The notes: generated from the letters alone by a model not told the origin. A DNA stretch of 64,000 bases from Pelagivirga sediminicola (GCF_003072125.1 NZ_QCYH01000006.1:1-64000); one strand, 5' to 3'; counted from the first letter of the stretch, positions 47,732 to 57,344 are shown. Made by a program: numbers and translations.

Positions 47732-48550
47732 CTAATCGCCCAGCTTCGCGTGGACCTCGTTCAGGTCGATCTCGCCGATGGGCATCTTGTTGGATGGATC
47801 GGCAAAGTCGTATTTGAACAGCTCGAAATCCTGTTTGTAGATCTCGTAAACCAGATGCATCGACAGATCGTCGAAATAATCCTCGACCGGGTGGGCGCGT
47901 TTTGGGCCGTGCCCTTCGCTTTCGTTGAAGCGGGGTATTGCCTTCAGGTCCACCTGATGGGGCGTCTGGATCGCGTTCAGCACATCCTGCATGCCGTCCT
48001 CGAACGCCTCGGTCCAGAAAATGCTGTCATAGCTGCCGCCATTGACGATGAAGGTGCTGACATGCCCGGACATGGCGGACCAGTGAATGTCGGGCTCCAT
48101 CGGGCGGCGCCAGCGAATGGTATCGCGCGCGAACAGAAGGAACCGGCGGAAGCTGGCGATCTGGTCGAACTCCTGCTTGCCGTCCTCGCCGCCCACCTCG
48201 ATCCCGTATTTCTGGACGAGCAGCGGGACCAGCTTGCCGCGATAGCGTTTGCCGTTGCGCTGGATGCCGCAGATCTTGTCGAAGAAACTGCTGAGGATGC
48301 GGGTATAGGGGTTGCGCACGCAGGTAAAGGCGTAGGATTTATGCGCCTTGACGTTGGCCGCGATCAACGGCTGACTGTCATCCATCGCCCATTTGTGCAT
48401 CCCGCCCTTGGCGTCATGGATGTCACCGTCGAAGAATTCGCCGTGGTCGGAGTAATACATGATCTGCCCGATGGTCGAGCAGGCGCATTTCGGGACCACC
48501 CGATACACCACACTCTCGCTTTCGGTCATCCAGGTGCCGGGAAACCCCAT
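47732..48550 (-). CDS. Sulfotransferase family protein
   Basis: The 272-residue protein resembles carbohydrate sulfotransferases of family 2. The PAPS 5'-phosphosulfate loop appears as VVPKCACSTIGQ near residue 18 and the 3'-phosphate site as CVRNPYTRILSSFFDK near residue 76. It has no signal peptide. It is divergent from a GT14-type glycosyltransferase, which suggests sulfation of a surface glycan; the acceptor is unknown. Roseobacter relatives often hold the same pair. Confidence 0.85.
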   Translation of the reverse strand: MGFPGTWMTESESVVYRVVPKCACSTIGQIMYYSDHGEFFDGDIHDAKGGMHKWAMDDSQPLIAANVKAHKSYAFTCVRNPYTRILSSFFDKICGIQRNGKRYRGKLVPLLVQKYGIEVGGEDGKQEFDQIASFRRFLLFARDTIRWRRPMEPDIHWSAMSGHVSTFIVNGGSYDSIFWTEAFEDGMQDVLNAIQTPHQVDLKAIPRFNESEGHGPKRAHPVEDYFDDLSMHLVYEIYKQDFELFKYDFADPSNKMPIGEIDLNEVHAKLGD

Positions 48551-48698
48551 TTTCGCCCCTTCGCCCTACCTCTGCCGCCCCGTTCGGGACTTATCGTTGC
48601 CATCTGTCATAAAACGCGAGAATTGCGGTTTCATTAACGGGTAATCAGTTTTATCACTGTAAACAATCAGCTTAACAAGGGCTAGTCTGTTTCCCAGT

Positions 48699-50276
48699 AT
48701 GGCGAAGATCGCGTATATATTGCTGTGTCACAAGGACCCTGATGCCATCATCGCGCAGGCCCGGATGGTGACGGCGGTCGGCGACTGTATTGCCATCCAT
48801 TTCGACGGCCGTGCGCAAGCCGATGACTTTCGCCAGATCCGCGATGCGCTGGGCGGCAATCCGAATGTGATCTTCGCCAGGAAGCGCATCAAATGCGGCT
48901 GGGGCGAATGGTCGCTGGTGCAGGCCAGTCTTCTGGCGGTCGAGGCGGCGGTGCGGGCCTTTCCGCGGGCCACGCACTTCTACATGCTGTCGGGCGACTG
49001 CGCGGCGATCAAATCGGCGCGCTATGCGCACGCGTTTCTTGACGCCGAGGATGTCGATTACATTGAGAGCTTCGATTATTTCGAAAGCGACTGGATCAAG
49101 ACCGGCATGAAGAAAGAGCGGCTGATCTACCGCCACATCTTCAACGAGCGCAAGCACAAGTGGCTGTTCGATACGTCCTTTCACCTGCAGCAGCGCCTGG
49201 GGTTGCAACGCGCCATTCCGGCGGACATCCAGGTGCAGATCGGCAGCCAATGGTGGTGCCTGCGCCGCCGGACGATGGAGTGGATCCTCGATTTCACCCG
49301 CCAGCGCCCGGACGTCATGCGCTTTTTCCGCACGACGTGGATCCCGGACGAGACGTTCTTTCAGACGCTCGTGCGCCATATCGTGCCCGAATCCGAGATC
49401 CGCACCCGGACACTGACGTTCCTGATGTTCACCGATTACGGCATGCCGCAGACCTTCTACAACGATCATTATGACCTGCTGCTGGGGCAGGATTTCCTCT
49501 TCGCGCGCAAGATCAGCGCCGAGGCGGACGAGTTGAAGGAGCGGCTGGCGGCGCTTTATGCCGATGACGAGGCCGAGTTCCAGATCTCGAACGAGGGGCG
49601 GAACCTGTTCAAGTTCCTGACCGGGCGCGGCCGGATCGGGCGCCGCTTTGCCAGCCGCTTTTGGGAAACCGAAAGCACGCTGGGCCGTCACCGCGAGCTG
49701 ATGATCATCGTGTGCAAGAAATGGCACGTGGCCAAGCGGCTGCTGGAGCGGGTCCGCCAGATCACGAACGTGCCCGCGACCGAATATCTGTTCAACGAAG
49801 AGGACACCGCGCTGCCCGATCTGGGCGGGATCCAGGCGAGCCTCGGCAAGCGCACGCGCCACCGGCGCGCCTTGATGCGGATGCTTTTCGACTATCACGA
49901 AACCGATCGCATGATCGTCTGCATGGACCCCGGCAATCTGGACCTGCTGGAGGATTTCTGCGGCGACCGCTCGATCACCCGGCTGCTGGAGATCCAGTGC
50001 GTCTTTTCCGACGAGTATCTGATCGGTCACGCGATGCGCGTCGGACTGGCTGGCGAGCAGACATCCGATGAGACACTGGCGCGCCTGCTGCCCACCATCC
50101 GGGGTGAGACGACCTATGAAAGCGACAAGATCCGCGATGCCGATTTCGAGCATCACTACATCATGCACCAGAACGCGAGTGACGAGGATAACGCCGTGCC
50201 GATATCCAAATTTCTCAGCATCGGCTACGACGCTGCGCTGAGCATCGCGCGCACCGACCACCTGTTTGCAGATTGA
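48699..50276 (+). CDS. GT14-like beta-1,6-N-acetylglucosaminyltransferase with DUF5928
   Basis: The first about 270 residues resemble the Branch/GT14 fold (core-2/I-branching or xylosyltransferase type): AKIAYILLCHKDPDAII at the start, HFYMLSGDCAAIKS near residue 92, and SQWWCLRRRTMEWIL followed by WIPDETFFQTLV. The C-terminal half (about 280-525) fits DUF5928, with an unusual AAA-independent structure and no membrane segment. The product probably adds GlcNAc or xylose to a surface glycan; the linkage is inferred from the family. A HIT gene follows 9 nt later. Confidence 0.82.
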   Translation: MAKIAYILLCHKDPDAIIAQARMVTAVGDCIAIHFDGRAQADDFRQIRDALGGNPNVIFARKRIKCGWGEWSLVQASLLAVEAAVRAFPRATHFYMLSGDCAAIKSARYAHAFLDAEDVDYIESFDYFESDWIKTGMKKERLIYRHIFNERKHKWLFDTSFHLQQRLGLQRAIPADIQVQIGSQWWCLRRRTMEWILDFTRQRPDVMRFFRTTWIPDETFFQTLVRHIVPESEIRTRTLTFLMFTDYGMPQTFYNDHYDLLLGQDFLFARKISAEADELKERLAALYADDEAEFQISNEGRNLFKFLTGRGRIGRRFASRFWETESTLGRHRELMIIVCKKWHVAKRLLERVRQITNVPATEYLFNEEDTALPDLGGIQASLGKRTRHRRALMRMLFDYHETDRMIVCMDPGNLDLLEDFCGDRSITRLLEIQCVFSDEYLIGHAMRVGLAGEQTSDETLARLLPTIRGETTYESDKIRDADFEHHYIMHQNASDEDNAVPISKFLSIGYDAALSIARTDHLFAD

Positions 50277-50285
50277 GGACAGCCA

Positions 50286-50666
50286 ATGGCCCATGACTAT
50301 GACGATCAGAACATTTTCGCCAAGATCCTGCGCGGCGAAATTCCGAACGATACCGTGCTGGAGACCGAGCATTGCCTTGCGTTCAATGACATCTCGCCGC
50401 AGGCGCCGGTGCATGTGCTGGTGATTCCCAAGGGCGCCTATGTGTCCTATGACCACTTCGCCGCCGAGGCCAGCGATGCCGAGATCGCCGATTTCACCCG
50501 CGCCATCGGCGAGGTGTGCCGCATCAAGGATCTCAGCGGCGCGGATGCGGCTGGCGGATTTCGCGTGATCTCCAACGCCGGGCCGCATGGCTCGCAGGAG
50601 GTGCCGCATCTGCACATGCACGTACTGGGCGGCCGGCCCCTTGGGCGCCTTCTGGACCGGGAATGA
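50286..50666 (+). CDS. HIT-family nucleotide hydrolase
   Basis: HIT proteins hydrolyse nucleoside phosphoramidates or related AMP adducts. The 126 residues contain FAKILRGEIPNDTVLE, HVLVIPKGAYVS and the histidine triad HLHMHVLGG near residue 109. It follows the glycosyltransferase closely, but a functional link is not required. Confidence 0.95.
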   Translation: MAHDYDDQNIFAKILRGEIPNDTVLETEHCLAFNDISPQAPVHVLVIPKGAYVSYDHFAAEASDAEIADFTRAIGEVCRIKDLSGADAAGGFRVISNAGPHGSQEVPHLHMHVLGGRPLGRLLDRE

Positions 50667-50739
50667 GCGCGCCCGAGCGTTTTGCCCGGACGCCGCCGCC
50701 ACCTTATACGGCGGAAGCCGGTGAACAGTGAGACACAAC

Positions 50740-50765
50740 GAAAAAGGGCGCCCCGAGGGCGCCCT
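50740..50765 (-). terminator. Intrinsic terminator of the cold-shock gene
   Basis: On the minus strand AGGGCGCC and GGCGCCCT (50745-50752, 50758-50765) form a stem followed by TTTTT. It lies about 23 nt after the stop of the cold-shock gene. The stem is symmetrical and could also act for the + strand, but the T-run is on the minus strand. Confidence 0.8.
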
Positions 50766-50787
50766 GTTCCAAATTCGGATCAATCGT

Positions 50788-50994
50788 TCAGGCGAGCTGA
50801 AGATTTGTCGCCGACTCGCGGCCATCGCGGCCGGCTTCGACGTCGAATGTGACTTCCTGATCGTCGTTGAGCGACGTCAGGCCAGCGCGCTCAACAGCAG
50901 AGATATGGACGAATACGTCCTTTCCGCCAGATGCGGGGGCAATGAAGCCGAAGCCTTTAGTAGAATTGAACCATTTCACGGTGCCATTGGCCAT
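50788..50994 (-). CDS. Cold-shock protein (CspA family)
   Basis: This single-stranded nucleic-acid-binding protein of 68 residues starts at ATG 50994 after AAGGAG. RNP1 (KGFGFIAP) and RNP2 (DVFVHISAV) are complete. It probably acts as an RNA chaperone. The 377 nt upstream hold no other gene and may contain a long 5' leader, as is common for csp genes. Confidence 0.96.
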   Translation of the reverse strand: MANGTVKWFNSTKGFGFIAPASGGKDVFVHISAVERAGLTSLNDDQEVTFDVEAGRDGRESATNLQLA

Positions 50995-51371
50995 CGTGAG
51001 ATCTCCTTTAGTTTTCAACCTGTTCGCGGAAGTGCAACAGCGTGGCGTAGTCCGCCAGTATCGAGTTCGCTGAGGTCCGTTAGGGAAAGCAGGGGATCGA
51101 CTGAAGTAACGCAGCCCGCCCCGTCTGACAGAGTGCGGGCCATCTGTCCATGACCAATCGCGCATGACGTCAGGTCATCATGAGTTGCAGCCTCGGTGGG
51201 GCAGTCCAAAGCCTGCCACACTGCATTGGGTCAGGTCGCAATCCGGCAGGGCGCGATTCCTGGGCGCCGCTGTGTCCCTCGCCGGACACGACAATTGGCG
51301 GTTGTTGCGCCATCTCATTCTGAGGCCAGGCACCGCTGAGTGCGGCAAGTGGGGCGGCGCGCCACAGCCTG
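50995..51371 (-). other. Intergenic region upstream of the cold-shock gene
   Basis: About 377 nt between the ABC ATPase stop and the cold-shock start. I see no tRNA and no credible ORF. It likely holds the csp promoter and 5' untranslated leader. No clear regulatory motif was identified by eye. Confidence 0.4.
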
Positions 51372-52301
51372 TCACCTGCTGCGCGTCAGTTCCAGGAAAA
51401 CGTCCTCAAGATCGGCCTGCTCGGTGCGCACGTCGCGGATGCGGATGCCGGCGCTGCGCACGGCCTCCAGCACATCCTCGGCGCCGACCTTTCCGGCGCT
51501 GTAGCTGAGCGCCAGCGCACCGCCGTCGCGGCGCGTGACCTCGATGCCATCGTGGCGGGGCAAGGCGGCGACCTCGCCATCGGGGACGATGATCATGCTG
51601 CGCGTGTCGAGCTTGGCCAGAAGGTTTTCGGTGCTGTCGCGCGCCACCACCTCGCCGTGGTTGATGATGGCGATCTGGTCGCACATCTGTTCGGCCTCTT
51701 CCAGATAATGGGTGGTCAGGATGATGGTCATGCCTTCGGCATTCAGGCGGCGCACGTTCTCCCACAGCATCTGGCGCAGTTCGATGTCGACGCCGGCCGT
51801 CGGCTCGTCCAGGACCAGAACATGAGGGTGATGCACCAGCGCCTTGGCCAGCAGAAGGCGCCGCCGCATGCCGCCCGACAGGGTGCGCGCATAGGCGCCC
51901 GCCTTGTCCTCCAGCCCGACCAGCGCGAGGATCTCGTCGCTGCGCCGCTGCGATTTCGGCACGCCGTAGAGCCCGGCCTGCACCTCCAGCGCCGCGCGCG
52001 GCGTGAAGAAGGGATCAAGGTTCAACTCCTGCGGCATGACGCCGATGGCGGCGCGGCTTTGACGCGGGTTCACGTCCTGATCGAAGCCCCAGATATTGAC
52101 GCGCCCGGCGGTCTTCAGCACCAGCCCGGCAAGGATGTTGATGAGCGTCGACTTGCCCGCCCCGTTCGGGCCCAAGAGGCCAAAGACCGACCCCGCCGGA
52201 ATATCCAGATCGACGCCCTTCAGCGCCTCCTTTTCAGGGGAGCCGCGGGTGCCGCCATACGTCTTGCGCAGGCCGCGTATTTCGATTGCATTGGCTGTCA
52301 T
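51372..52301 (-). CDS. ABC transporter ATP-binding protein
   Basis: The start is ATG 52301 after AAGGGGACC, giving 309 residues. Walker [10 protein letters not shown] lies near residue 44, the signature is LSGGM, and Walker B is [12 protein letters not shown]. The C-terminal about 80 residues form an accessory domain typical of ABC-2 (drug/polysaccharide exporter) ATPases such as YadG or CcmA-like. No permease gene is adjacent on either side, so its partner must be elsewhere. Confidence 0.92.
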   Translation of the reverse strand: MTANAIEIRGLRKTYGGTRGSPEKEALKGVDLDIPAGSVFGLLGPNGAGKSTLINILAGLVLKTAGRVNIWGFDQDVNPRQSRAAIGVMPQELNLDPFFTPRAALEVQAGLYGVPKSQRRSDEILALVGLEDKAGAYARTLSGGMRRRLLLAKALVHHPHVLVLDEPTAGVDIELRQMLWENVRRLNAEGMTIILTTHYLEEAEQMCDQIAIINHGEVVARDSTENLLAKLDTRSMIIVPDGEVAALPRHDGIEVTRRDGGALALSYSAGKVGAEDVLEAVRSAGIRIRDVRTEQADLEDVFLELTRSR

Positions 52302-52376
52302 GGTCCCCTTGCCCCGAGCGCTGCGTTCCATCATATACGTGGGGTAGTGGAAAAGCCTGCAAAAGGAAACGCCCAG

Positions 52377-52556
52377 ATGGTGACCAAAGCGCCCGAAATC
52401 CGCATCGTCGATGACTATCGTGTATGCTGCGATGGCAGCGGGCCGGGTCTGGGTCATCCGCGCGTCTGGCTGCAGATCCCGCGCGATACCGGCTGGGTCG
52501 AGTGCGGCTATTGCGATTGCAAGATGATCCACCGCGATTTCGAGGGCAAGGTCTGA
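52377..52556 (+). CDS. Zinc-finger protein of zf-CHCC family
   Basis: This 59-residue protein matches the zf-CHCC domain, related to the mitochondrial complex I subunit NDUFS6. The metal ligands are visible: [15 protein letters not shown] followed by [12 protein letters not shown] 52377 is preceded by AAAGGAAACGCCC. It is divergent from the ABC ATPase and lies upstream of polA. Bacterial members are thought to assist complex I, which is by homology only. Confidence 0.85.
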   Translation: MVTKAPEIRIVDDYRVCCDGSGPGLGHPRVWLQIPRDTGWVECGYCDCKMIHRDFEGKV

Positions 52557-52589
52557 GCCACCGGCCGCCGGGCCTGTGGGGCCGGATGG

Positions 52590-52616
52590 ATTTGAGTATT
52601 TCGACCAAGATGAAGC
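52590..52616 (+). repeat. Dispersed TTTGAGTATTT-type motif upstream of polA
   Basis: ATTTGAGTATTTCGACCAAG at 52590 and following bases is a close relative of the terminal repeats of the element at 47485-47696 (ATTTGGGTATTTTCACCAAG). It sits in the gap before polA. Confidence 0.45.
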
Positions 52617-52643
52617 ATGGGGCCATGGCGGGAGGCTGACGTT

Positions 52644-55439
52644 ATGTCATTCGGAAAAGGGTGCCATCTGCACCTGATCGACGGCTCGGCCTTCATCTTT
52701 CGCGCCTATCACGCGCTGCCGCCGCTGACGCGCAAATCCGACGGGTTGCCCATCGGCGCGGTGTCGGGATTTTGCAACATGCTGCAGCGGTATGTGGAGG
52801 GAAATTCAGGGCCCGATGCGCCGACGCATGTGGCGGTGATCTTCGACAAGGGCAGCCACACGTTCCGCAACGATCTGTTCCCCGACTACAAGGCCAACCG
52901 CGAGGCAATGCCCGAGGAGCTGCGCCCGCAGATCCCGCTGACCCGGCGCGCAACCGAGGCATTCAACATCGCCTGCAAGGAGGTCGAGGGGTTCGAGGCC
53001 GATGACATCATCGCGACGCTCTCGGTGCAGGCGCGCGACGCGGGCGGGCGCGTGACGATCATCTCCTCGGACAAGGACATGATGCAGCTGGTCGGCGGCG
53101 GCGTCGAGATGCTGGACGCGATGAAGAACCGGCGGATCGATGTCGAGGGCGTCGAGGAGAAGTTCGGCGTCGGGCCGGACCGCGTGGTGGACGTGCAGGC
53201 GCTGGCCGGGGATTCGGTGGACAACATTCCGGGCGCGCCCGGCATCGGGGTCAAGACGGCGGCACTTTTGATCAATGAATATGGCGATCTGGATACGCTT
53301 TTGGAGCGGGCGCACGAGATCAAGCAGCCCAAGCGGCGCCAGACCCTGATCGACCACGCCGATCAGATCCGGCTGTCGCGCCAGCTGGTGCAGCTGGATT
53401 GCGACACGCCTCTGGATTTCGGGCTTGACGATCTGGAGGTGCGCGATCCGGACCCCGAGGTGTTGCTGGGCTTTCTGGCCGAGATGGAGTTTCGCACCCT
53501 GACCAAGCGCATCGCCGACGCGATGGACGCCGAGGCGCCCGAAATCGACGACACGCCGCAGGATGCGCCGGACGCGGGCGCGCCGGAGATGCCCGGCTTT
53601 GACGACGCGATATACGAGCATGTGGCGGACATGGCCGCGCTTCAGCCGTGGCTGGACCGCATTCGCGCGCGCGGCTACGTGGCGGTGGATACCGAGACGA
53701 CCTCGCTCGATGAGATGCAGGCCGAACTGGTGGGTATATCTCTGGCCGTCGAGCCGGGGCATGCGTGCTACATCCCGCTGGCCCACAAGGGCGAGGGGGA
53801 GGGCGATCTGTTCGGCGGCGCGGCGCTGGCGGAGGGCCAGATGCCCGTGCAGGAGGCGCTGGACGCGCTGAAGCCGCTTCTGGAGGATGCGAGCATCCTC
53901 AAGATCGGTCAGAACATGAAATACGACGCCAAGATCCTGGCGCGGCGCGGCATCGAGATTGCGCCCTTCGACGACACGATGCTGATCTCCTACGCGCTGC
54001 ATGCGGGCCTGCACGGTCACGGCATGGACGCGCTGAGCGAGCGCTATCTGAACCACACGCCGATCCCGATCAAGACGCTGCTGGGCGGCGGCAAATCCGC
54101 GATCACCTTTGACCGCGTGCCGGTGGAGACGGCGGTGAAATACGCCGCCGAGGATGCCGACATCACCCTGCGCCTGTGGACCGTGCTGAAACCGCAGCTG
54201 CACCGCAGCCGCGTCACCCGCGTCTACGAGACGCTGGAGCGGCCGCTGGTCCCCGTTCTGGCGCATATGGAGCGCAACGGGATCGAGGTGGACCGCAACG
54301 TCCTCAGCCGCATGTCGGGCGCCTTTGCGCAGAAGATGGCGCAGCTGGAGGAGGAGATTCACCAGCTTGCCGGGCGCAAGTTCAACGTCGGCAGCCCCAA
54401 GCAATTGGGCGAGATCCTGTTCGACGAGATGAGCCTCGACGGCGGCAAGCGGGGCAAGACCGGCGCCTATGCCACCGGCGCCGATGTTCTGGAGGATCTG
54501 GCGACCGAGCATGAATTGCCCGCCCGCGTGCTGGACTGGCGCCAGATCTCCAAGCTGAAATCGACCTATACGGACGCGCTGCAGGACCATATCGACCCGG
54601 ATACGGGGCGTGTGCATACGTCCTATCAGCAGGCCGGCGCGAATACCGGGCGGCTGGCGTCGTCCGATCCCAACCTGCAGAACATTCCCGTGCGCAGCGA
54701 AGAGGGGCGGCGCATCCGCGAGGCATTCATCGCGCCCGAGGGCAAGGTGCTGGTCAGCCTCGACTACAGCCAGATCGAGCTGCGGATTCTGGCGCATGTG
54801 GCCGATATCGACGCGCTGAAACAGGCGTTTCGGGACGGGCAGGACATTCACGCGATGACAGCCAGTGAAATGTTCGGCGTGGCGATAGAGGATATGACGC
54901 CTGAGATTCGCCGCCAGGCCAAGGCGATCAATTTCGGCGTGATCTACGGCATCTCCGGCTTCGGCCTTGCGCGCAACCTGCGCATCCCGCGTAGCGAGGC
55001 GCAGGGTTTCATCGACCGCTATTTCGAGCGTTTCCCCGGCATCCGCGCCTATATGGACGACACGGTGGAATTCGGCAAAAAGCACGGGCATGTCCAGACG
55101 CTCTTTGGCCGCAAGATCCACACGCCCGAAATCGGCGCCAAGGGGCCGCGCGCCGGGTTTGCCAAGCGTGCGGCGATCAACGCGCCGATACAGGGCACTG
55201 CCGCCGACGTGATCCGGCGCGCGATGATCCGCATGCCGGACGCGATCGAGGGCCTGCCGTGCAAGATGCTGCTGCAGGTTCATGACGAATTGCTGTTCGA
55301 GGTGGATGAGGGCGCCGCCGATGCCGTCATCAAGGCCGCGCGCGGCGTGATGGAAGCCGCGGCCGAGCCGGTTGTCAAGCTGTCGGTGCCGCTGACGGTC
55401 GAGGCGGGGCAGGGTGCCAACTGGGCGCAGGCGCATTGA
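52644..55439 (+). CDS. polA: DNA polymerase I
   Basis: PolA fills gaps and removes RNA primers. The start is ATG 52644 after GGGAGGCTGACGTT, giving 931 residues. The 5' nuclease lies in residues 1 to about 290, and the 3'-5' exonuclease with DTETTSL near residue 349 follows. The polymerase domain holds DYSQIEL near residue 707 and HDELLFEV near residue 879. All three activities look intact. The stop overlaps the TTG start of the next gene. Confidence 0.97.
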   Translation: MSFGKGCHLHLIDGSAFIFRAYHALPPLTRKSDGLPIGAVSGFCNMLQRYVEGNSGPDAPTHVAVIFDKGSHTFRNDLFPDYKANREAMPEELRPQIPLTRRATEAFNIACKEVEGFEADDIIATLSVQARDAGGRVTIISSDKDMMQLVGGGVEMLDAMKNRRIDVEGVEEKFGVGPDRVVDVQALAGDSVDNIPGAPGIGVKTAALLINEYGDLDTLLERAHEIKQPKRRQTLIDHADQIRLSRQLVQLDCDTPLDFGLDDLEVRDPDPEVLLGFLAEMEFRTLTKRIADAMDAEAPEIDDTPQDAPDAGAPEMPGFDDAIYEHVADMAALQPWLDRIRARGYVAVDTETTSLDEMQAELVGISLAVEPGHACYIPLAHKGEGEGDLFGGAALAEGQMPVQEALDALKPLLEDASILKIGQNMKYDAKILARRGIEIAPFDDTMLISYALHAGLHGHGMDALSERYLNHTPIPIKTLLGGGKSAITFDRVPVETAVKYAAEDADITLRLWTVLKPQLHRSRVTRVYETLERPLVPVLAHMERNGIEVDRNVLSRMSGAFAQKMAQLEEEIHQLAGRKFNVGSPKQLGEILFDEMSLDGGKRGKTGAYATGADVLEDLATEHELPARVLDWRQISKLKSTYTDALQDHIDPDTGRVHTSYQQAGANTGRLASSDPNLQNIPVRSEEGRRIREAFIAPEGKVLVSLDYSQIELRILAHVADIDALKQAFRDGQDIHAMTASEMFGVAIEDMTPEIRRQAKAINFGVIYGISGFGLARNLRIPRSEAQGFIDRYFERFPGIRAYMDDTVEFGKKHGHVQTLFGRKIHTPEIGAKGPRAGFAKRAAINAPIQGTAADVIRRAMIRMPDAIEGLPCKMLLQVHDELLFEVDEGAADAVIKAARGVMEAAAEPVVKLSVPLTVEAGQGANWAQAH

Positions 55440-56170
55440 AGCGCTTCCTTGTCCTGCAACTGCGCCCTGAACGGGATGCTTCGGACGCTGAATATGCGGC
55501 CTTTCTGCAAAAGGGCGGTCTGGAGGCCGCGCGCACCCATCGCATCCGGCTGGACGCCGAGGCGCTGCCGCCGGATCTGGACCCGGCGGAGTATGCGGGT
55601 GTCATCGTCGGCGGCGGCCCCGGCTGCGTCAGCGACGCGCCCGAGGATAAAAGCCCCGAACACGCCCGCATCGAGGCTGCCGTGCTGTCGCTCATGCCGC
55701 GCATCACGGACTGCGATCTGCCGTTTCTCGGCTGCTGCTATGGCATCGGCATACTGGGCAAGCATCTGGGCGCCGCCGTGGGCAAGGGGCGCTATGGCGA
55801 GCCTGTCGGCACCGCCGATTGCACCGTCACCGAGGAGGGCCGCGCCGATCCCCTGCTGGCCGGCCTGCCCGCGCGGTTTGACGCGTTCGTGGGTCACAAG
55901 GAGGCGCTGGAGGAGTTGCCGCAGGGCTGCGCACATCTGCTGGCCGCGCCGAGCTGTCCCTTTCAGATGGTGCGCCACGGGCAGAACGTCTATGCCACGC
56001 AGTTCCACCCCGAGGCGGACGCGGATATCTTCCGCGAGCGGATCGAGATCTACCGTCATCATGGCTATTTCCCGCCTGACCGCGCGGGCGATCTGATCGC
56101 CATGTGCCGCGCCGCGAATGTGCACGCGCCTGAGTTGATCCTGCGCAACTTCATCCGGCGCTACGGCTAA
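55436..56170 (+). CDS. Class I glutamine amidotransferase (GMP-synthase-like)
   Basis: The start is TTG 55436, overlapping the polA stop, giving 244 residues. The nucleophile elbow is FLGCCYGIGIL with catalytic Cys near residue 101, and TQFHPEAD near residue 188 carries the catalytic His. It lacks the synthase half of GuaA, so it is a stand-alone GATase of unknown partner. The overlap with polA suggests co-translation but not necessarily shared function. Confidence 0.88.
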   Translation: MKRFLVLQLRPERDASDAEYAAFLQKGGLEAARTHRIRLDAEALPPDLDPAEYAGVIVGGGPGCVSDAPEDKSPEHARIEAAVLSLMPRITDCDLPFLGCCYGIGILGKHLGAAVGKGRYGEPVGTADCTVTEEGRADPLLAGLPARFDAFVGHKEALEELPQGCAHLLAAPSCPFQMVRHGQNVYATQFHPEADADIFRERIEIYRHHGYFPPDRAGDLIAMCRAANVHAPELILRNFIRRYG

Positions 56171-56205
56171 GGCGCCGCCCGCGGTGTTGCCCCTGCGCGG
56201 GCAGG

Positions 56206-56225
56206 CTGGGCGAAAATGCTCAAAC
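56206..56225 (-). repeat. Degenerate copy of the TTTGAGTATTT-type motif
   Basis: On the minus strand GTTTGAGCATTTTCGCCCAG at 56206-56225 resembles the motif at 52590 and the ends of the element at 47485-47696. It lies in the gap between the convergent GATase and ribA genes. Confidence 0.35.
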
Positions 56226-56240
56226 ACGCTGCACCCGCAG

Positions 56241-57344
56241 CTACAGCAGATGCCCCGACTTGCGCGCCTTGGTGGCCAGATAATCCTTGTTCTGCGCGGT
56301 CTGTCCCACGATCAGCGGGACGCGTTCGGCCACGTCGATGCCGCAGCGCCGCATCATGTCGATCTTCGCGGGGTTGTTGGTCATCAGCCGCACCGCGCCA
56401 AAGCCCATCTTGGCAAGGATGCCCGCCCCGATGCGGAAATCGCGCTCGTCATCCTCGAATCCCAGCCTGTGGTTCGCCTCGACCGTGTCAAAGCCCTGAT
56501 CCTGCAGGCTGTAGGCGCGCATCTTGTTGGCAAGGCCGATGCCGCGCCCCTCCTGATTGAGATAAAGCAGCACGCCCGCGCCCTCGGCGCCCATCTGCGC
56601 CAGCGCCGCGCGCAGTTGCGGGCCGCAATCGCATTTCAGACTGCCCAGCACGTCGCCGGTGAAACAGGCCGAATGCAGGCGTGTCAGGACCGGCGCGTCG
56701 CGCGGGGGCTGGCCGATTTCGATGGCGAAATGCTCCTCGCTGCCGTCATCGGGGCGAAAGACGTGGACGCGGCCGGCATGGCTGGCCTGCAACGGCACGC
56801 GCGCGCTGATGACCGGGTGGGGCGGGCTGGACAGGCGCATTGCCGCATCCGCCGCCTCGGCGGGCAGTATCGTCAGCCCGGCCGCATTGGCCACGGCCTC
56901 GGCGTCCTGCAGCGGCAGGACCAGCGCGGCGGGCAGCAGGCGCGCGGCCTTGACCAGCCGCAGCGCCAGACGGTGAAGCGTGGCATCATCGCCGCGCTGG
57001 GTCTGGAACGGGCCCTTCATCGGGCTGGCCAGGTCGCTTTGCGGATCGGCGGTTGCGGCGATCCAGGCGGTGCCTGCGTCCGGCGGCAGGACGATGCGCG
57101 CCAGATCGCCGTCATAGGCGCGCGCCTTCAGCGTTTCGGCCCGGCGCGCGGTGATCGCCAGTGCCAGCTGCGCGCCCGCGCCCGACGCCACACTGCGCAG
57201 ACCGGCAAGGCGGGCGGCGTCCAGCGTCTCGGCCGCGGCGATCAGCGCGCCGCCCGAGGGGCCGCACAGCGCCACCGGCAGGCCCATGGCCAGATCGCCG
57301 CGCGCGCGGCCCAGAAGATGCGTGATATCGGGTCTGAGGCTCAT
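56241..57344 (-). CDS. ribA: GTP cyclohydrolase II with N-terminal extension
   Basis: RibA opens GTP to start riboflavin synthesis. I use ATG 57344 (MSLRPDITHLLGRARG), giving 367 residues; ATG 57368 is possible, and neither has a strong ribosome binding site. The C-terminal 200 residues hold the zinc ligands (LHSACFTGDVLGSLKCDCG), EGRGIGLANKMRAY and the late NNPAKI segment. The N-terminal about 160 residues are RibB-position but lack the residues of a functional DHBP synthase, so that activity must be encoded elsewhere. Confidence 0.88.
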   Translation of the reverse strand: MSLRPDITHLLGRARGDLAMGLPVALCGPSGGALIAAAETLDAARLAGLRSVASGAGAQLALAITARRAETLKARAYDGDLARIVLPPDAGTAWIAATADPQSDLASPMKGPFQTQRGDDATLHRLALRLVKAARLLPAALVLPLQDAEAVANAAGLTILPAEAADAAMRLSSPPHPVISARVPLQASHAGRVHVFRPDDGSEEHFAIEIGQPPRDAPVLTRLHSACFTGDVLGSLKCDCGPQLRAALAQMGAEGAGVLLYLNQEGRGIGLANKMRAYSLQDQGFDTVEANHRLGFEDDERDFRIGAGILAKMGFGAVRLMTNNPAKIDMMRRCGIDVAERVPLIVGQTAQNKDYLATKARKSGHLL

